Below, one piece after another: positions 61,701 to 64,000 of a DNA stretch of 64,000 nt (positions are counted from its first letter, which is position 1; each line of letters begins with the position of its first letter). Source of the DNA: Oxobacter pfennigii. GTDB lineage: Bacteria; Bacillota; Clostridia; Clostridiales; Oxobacteraceae. A program made the translations under genes and the position numbers. Below the pieces are notes generated by a model. That model made no database searches. It was given only the letters and a program-made list of their open reading frames with translations, and had not been told where the DNA came from. Where the stretch lies: contig NZ_LKET01000030.1 of the NCBI RefSeq assembly GCF_001317355.1, forward strand, positions 32,027 to 96,026. Reading direction: 5' to 3'.

Positions 61701-64000
61701 TTTAACTCTATAGGTGAGCATCAGGGGATGTGGGGAGAAAAAGGGGTGAACAGTGGTCAGTTTACCAATCCATCTGGGATCGCGGCAGACAGTATGGGAA
61801 ACATCTATGTCGCTGATAATCAAAATAATAGAGTTCAAAAATTCGATTCGACAGGTGCCTTCCTGGCAAAGTGGGGGAGCAAAGGTTCGGAGGATGGCGA
61901 GCTTAATCTTCCCTATGCAATGGCTGTAGATGAAAATAGCAATATTTATGTTGCTGATACTTTGAATAACCGGATTCAGAAATTCAATTATACAGGTGAA
62001 TTTGTAACAGCGTGGGGAACAAAAGGCAGCGCTGAGGGTCAGTTTAACAGTCCTCAGGGAATCGCCGTGGATCGTGATGGCAATGTTTATGTCACTGATA
62101 CGCTTAACAACAGGGTGCAAAAATTCAATGCTACGGGCAGCCACCAGTTGACGTTTGGAAACATTGACAACGAGGACGATTTAGAGGGGCCAACCGGCAT
62201 AGCGGTGGATAGTACCGGCAATATCTATGTGGCTGATGCGCAGAATTTTAGGATCCAAAAATTTGATTCATCAGGTACTTCCCTGTTGAAGTGGGGAAGT
62301 GAAGGTGAAGGAAACGGCAATTTTAGAAATCCAAAGGGTATAGCCTTGGATAGCAGTGGTAACGTTTATGTTATTGATGCAAATAATAACTCTATTCAAA
62401 AATTTCAATCAACAGGTGACTTTATATCCCGGTGGGGTGAGGAAGGAGAGAGCAATGGCCAGTTTATGTACCCATATGGTATAGCGGTGGACAGCAGTGG
62501 AAACATCTATGTAGCTGATACCGAGAACTACCGGGTCCAAAAGTTCAGCTCTGCAGGGGAATTTGTGACTAAGTGGGGAAGCTATGGGAATGGTTCCGGT
62601 CTGTTCAGTTCTCCATATGGTATAGCGGTGGATGCTTATAACAATGTGTATGTAGCTGATACGTATAACCACCGGATTCAAAAGCTGAGCGCAGGCGTTC
62701 CAAGTATGTATACAGTCACCTTTAACAGCAATGGAGGAAGTGAGATAACTGCAATCGGCAATGTAGCAGCGAATACCACGGTGACCTTGCCGACACCGAT
62801 AAATCCGGGATTCACCTTTGCAGGTTGGTATACCGACGATGGAACCTTTGAGAATGAATTTACTTCATCGACTCCAGTTACAGGAAATCTGACGGTGCAT
62901 GCCAAATGGACACCGGTTCCGCCAACGACATATACGGTGAGCTTTAACAGCAATGGAGGAAGCCCGGTAGCTCCGATTGTCAATGTGACGACAAACACCA
63001 CGGTGACGTTACCCGCGGCACCAACAAAAGCAGGGTACAATTTTGCCGGCTGGTACACTGATAATGAAGACTTTGAAAATGAATTTACTGAATCGACCCC
63101 GGTGACAAATGATCTGACGGTTTATGCGAAGTGGACGGTAGTTCTGCCAGACACATATACTGTGACCTTTGACAGCAATGGAGGAAGCCCGGTAGCTCCA
63201 GTTGTCAATGTGACGACAAACACCACGGTGACGTTACCCGCGGCACCAACAAAAGCAGGGTACAATTTTGCCGGCTGGTACACCGATAATGAAGACTTTG
63301 AGAATGAATTTACCGAAACGACTCCGGTGACAAGCAATCTGATAGTCTACGCTAAGTGGACGGTGGTTACACCAGACACATATACAGTCACCTTTAATAG
63401 CAATGGCGGAAGCCCGGTAGCTCCGATTGTCAATGTGACGACAAACACCACGGTGACGCTGCCCGCGGCACCGACAAAAGCAGGGTACAATTTTGCCGGC
63501 TGGTACACCGATAATGAAGACTTTGAGAATGAATTTACCGAAACGACCCCGGTGACAAGCAATCTGATAGTCTACGCCAAGTGGACGGCCGTTCCGCCAA
63601 CGACTTATATAGTGAGCTTTGACACTAACGGAGGAAACGCGGTTACACCGATTTCTAATGTAGCAGTCAATGCTACCGTAGATTTACCGGCACCACCGAC
63701 GAAGACAGGATATACTTTTGCCGGCTGGTACACAGACAATGTAATCTTTGAGAATGAATTTACTTCATCTACTCCAGTTACAGATAATATAACAGTCTAC
63801 GCCAAGTGGACGGTAGTTACAACGGACATATATACGGTGACATTTAATAGCAATGGAGGTAGCCTGGTTGCCTCGATTGCCAATGTAGCAGAAAATACCA
63901 CTGTAACGTTACCCGCAGCGCCAACGAAAACCGGATACAGATTTGATGGCTGGTATACCGACGATGGAACCTTTGCCAATGAATTTACTGAATCGACTCC
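58791..64000 (+). CDS. Giant NHL/InlB-B-repeat surface protein, 3' end off window
   Basis: The frame opens at GTG 58791, ten bases after AAAGGAGG, and stays open to the window end (more than 1736 codons). A signal peptide (SLLIIFVFVFTLLPLGI; cleavage near VLA-A) is followed by 12 NHL repeats (each like GIAVDSSGNVYVADTNNNRI then QKF), two InlB B-repeat (flg_new, PF09479) units (YTVTFDSNGG ... FAGWYTDDGTF ... VYAKW), a second start module (FVPIIPDEQWFFGQPYS) that repeats the N-terminal PIIPGQQWFF, 12 more NHL repeats, and at least six more B-repeats. NHL arrays fold as propellers for ligand binding; B-repeats are wall-associated stalks. The missing C-terminus probably holds a wall anchor. Confidence 0.88.
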   Translation, partial: MRMFKKSISLLIIFVFVFTLLPLGIKPVLAATKDFRPIIPGQQWFFDYNTAVATDGSGNFYVADTNTHRILKYDPTGILLESWGPYGTSAGKFYSPGGVAVDSAGNVYVSDTNNNRIQKRNVTTGVWTTWGSSGTGNRQFNYPGGLAVDAGGNVYVADAHNHRIQKFDSNGNYLTQWGSNGSGAGQFLYPYDIAVSSNGTVYVADQNNHRIQMFSSTGTPQGMWGGKGSGEGQFNVPASIDVDSNGNVYVLDSSNNRIQKFESDGSFLQQWGSGGLNDGQFSSPRGIAVDINDNVYVADTQNKRIQKFTSTGTFQAKWGSLGNNDGELYGPVGLAVDGDGNIYVGDSNSRISKFNSAGAFDIKMGSGGGFGDEQFSVICGVAVDSDDNIYISDSGTNSIKKYDPAGRYLGTPIRGGTNNVAQLWNPMGIAFDRDGNMYVCSSSRYLVLKFDSDYNLIRSWGSSGSGNGQFNNMNGIAVDSSGNVYVADTNNSRIQKFTSEGTYLTQWGGGGSTDGKFYSPRGIAVDSNDNIYVGDGSRVQKFSSTGDFLMKWGSSGSGAGQFNNIYGLAVDSNDNIYVADTRNHRIQKLVDIYTVTFDSNGGDTVAPITNAVANTTVTLPVAPEKEGFTFAGWYTDDGTFEDEFTSSTPVTGDMTVYAKWAPVPPTTYTVSFDSNGGSEVTANSNVAANATVTLPAAPTKAGYTFAGWYTDNGVFANGFTATTPVTGNITVYAKWVVVGAASGFVPIIPDEQWFFGQPYSVAADSSGNFYVADTGNHRILKYDSFGILLETWGVRGTSAGQFTSPYGIAVDSWGNVYVTDMLNHRVQKRDSGTGVWTAWGSNGGNDGEFKTPTGIAVDTGGNIYVVDTNNSRVQKFDSDGNYITKWGSSGNGQNQFSMPYGIAVSSSGSVYVADSNNHRIQVFSSTGTHEATWGGTSGSGEGQFKSPSGVAVDSSGNVYVADNFNHRIQKFNSIGEHQGMWGEKGVNSGQFTNPSGIAADSMGNIYVADNQNNRVQKFDSTGAFLAKWGSKGSEDGELNLPYAMAVDENSNIYVADTLNNRIQKFNYTGEFVTAWGTKGSAEGQFNSPQGIAVDRDGNVYVTDTLNNRVQKFNATGSHQLTFGNIDNEDDLEGPTGIAVDSTGNIYVADAQNFRIQKFDSSGTSLLKWGSEGEGNGNFRNPKGIALDSSGNVYVIDANNNSIQKFQSTGDFISRWGEEGESNGQFMYPYGIAVDSSGNIYVADTENYRVQKFSSAGEFVTKWGSYGNGSGLFSSPYGIAVDAYNNVYVADTYNHRIQKLSAGVPSMYTVTFNSNGGSEITAIGNVAANTTVTLPTPINPGFTFAGWYTDDGTFENEFTSSTPVTGNLTVHAKWTPVPPTTYTVSFNSNGGSPVAPIVNVTTNTTVTLPAAPTKAGYNFAGWYTDNEDFENEFTESTPVTNDLTVYAKWTVVLPDTYTVTFDSNGGSPVAPVVNVTTNTTVTLPAAPTKAGYNFAGWYTDNEDFENEFTETTPVTSNLIVYAKWTVVTPDTYTVTFNSNGGSPVAPIVNVTTNTTVTLPAAPTKAGYNFAGWYTDNEDFENEFTETTPVTSNLIVYAKWTAVPPTTYIVSFDTNGGNAVTPISNVAVNATVDLPAPPTKTGYTFAGWYTDNVIFENEFTSSTPVTDNITVYAKWTVVTTDIYTVTFNSNGGSLVASIANVAENTTVTLPAAPTKTGYRFDGWYTDDGTFANEFTEST
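60565..60990 (+). repeat. First pair of InlB-B (flg_new) repeat units
   Basis: Two units of about 213-225 bases inside the giant gene, separating the two NHL blocks. Confidence 0.75.
62705..64000 (+). repeat. Tandem 225-bp repeats in giant surface gene
   Basis: At least six tandem units of about 225 bases (75 codons), starting near 62708, 62931, 63159, 63384, 63606 and 63831. Units two to four are almost identical at the DNA level (for example 63000-63060, 63230-63290 and 63455-63515), the others more diverged, so recent amplification is likely. Confidence 0.88.

Noticed and set aside
58857..63979. Antisense frames across the NHL/B-repeat gene
   Set aside because: They follow the repeat period of the coding strand and lack ribosome sites; the + frame is continuously open.
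62705..64000. CRISPR-like periodicity
   Set aside because: Repeat units are about 225 bases, coding in frame and contiguous without unique spacers, so they are protein repeats.

Overview
The window looks like a chromosomal stretch of an anaerobic, AT-rich, Clostridium-type Firmicute. The clues are strong AGGAGG-type ribosome sites, CWB2 cell-wall-binding surface proteins, a CBO0543-family membrane pair, an EFR1-type ferredoxin/flavodoxin, a YczE-like protein, an Opu osmolyte transporter, and several URO-D superfamily methyltransferase-like genes of the kind common in acetogens and O-demethylating clostridia. No rRNA, tRNA or CRISPR array was recognised.

Layout. 1-1.15 kb: 3' part of a UvrA-like ATPase, then decayed insertion sequences. 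2.8-11.2 kb: two very large secreted surface proteins (CWB2 plus ten BamE-like repeats; RCC1/Big_5/CWB2/DUF5050). 11.4-18.2 kb: mobile-element debris, a SEC-C protein, a DUF1847 protein, a first URO-D-family gene and an EFR1 protein. 18.4-23.2 kb: a complete type III restriction-modification operon led by a small HTH gene with its own promoter. 23.2-31.3 kb: a junkyard of truncated and frameshifted genes (pRiA4b, DUF4085, serine recombinase, alpha/beta hydrolase) around an intact XRE regulator and a MoxR-VWA fusion ATPase cluster. 31.3-35.3 kb: CBO0543 pair, GbsR-like regulator with hydrolase, and one arm of a 366-bp direct repeat. 35.6-38.3 kb: Opu-type osmolyte ABC transporter. 38.4-39.1 kb: conjugative-element and two-component relics. 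39.2-41.4 kb: Ada-AlkA glycosylase plus Ogt (alkylation repair). 41.5-44.8 kb: a three-gene ABC-3C-type conflict (probable antiphage) operon. 45.2-47.1 kb: small phage-like island (sigma-like protein, antirepressor). 47.4-53.3 kb: IclR regulator and a URO-D-family/GPH-transporter cluster. 53.6-58.6 kb: YczE-like protein, then a double-kinase hybrid sensor and SARP-like response regulator. 58.8-64 kb: a giant NHL/InlB-B-repeat surface gene that stays open to the window end.

How parts work together. The type III R-M and ABC-3C operons, with surrounding recombinase, IS and phage relics, form a defence and mobile-element neighbourhood. Three copies of a degenerate sequence resembling the 3' end of an rRNA uracil methyltransferase (rumA/rlmD type, a known ICE target) suggest scars of element insertion. 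The 47-53 kb cluster reads as an inducible catabolic unit: IclR control, a transporter and methyltransferase-fold enzymes that lack the usual His-x-Cys zinc motif. The 54-64 kb unit pairs a two-component system with a huge surface protein it may control. All functional statements come from reading motifs by eye; no database search was possible.
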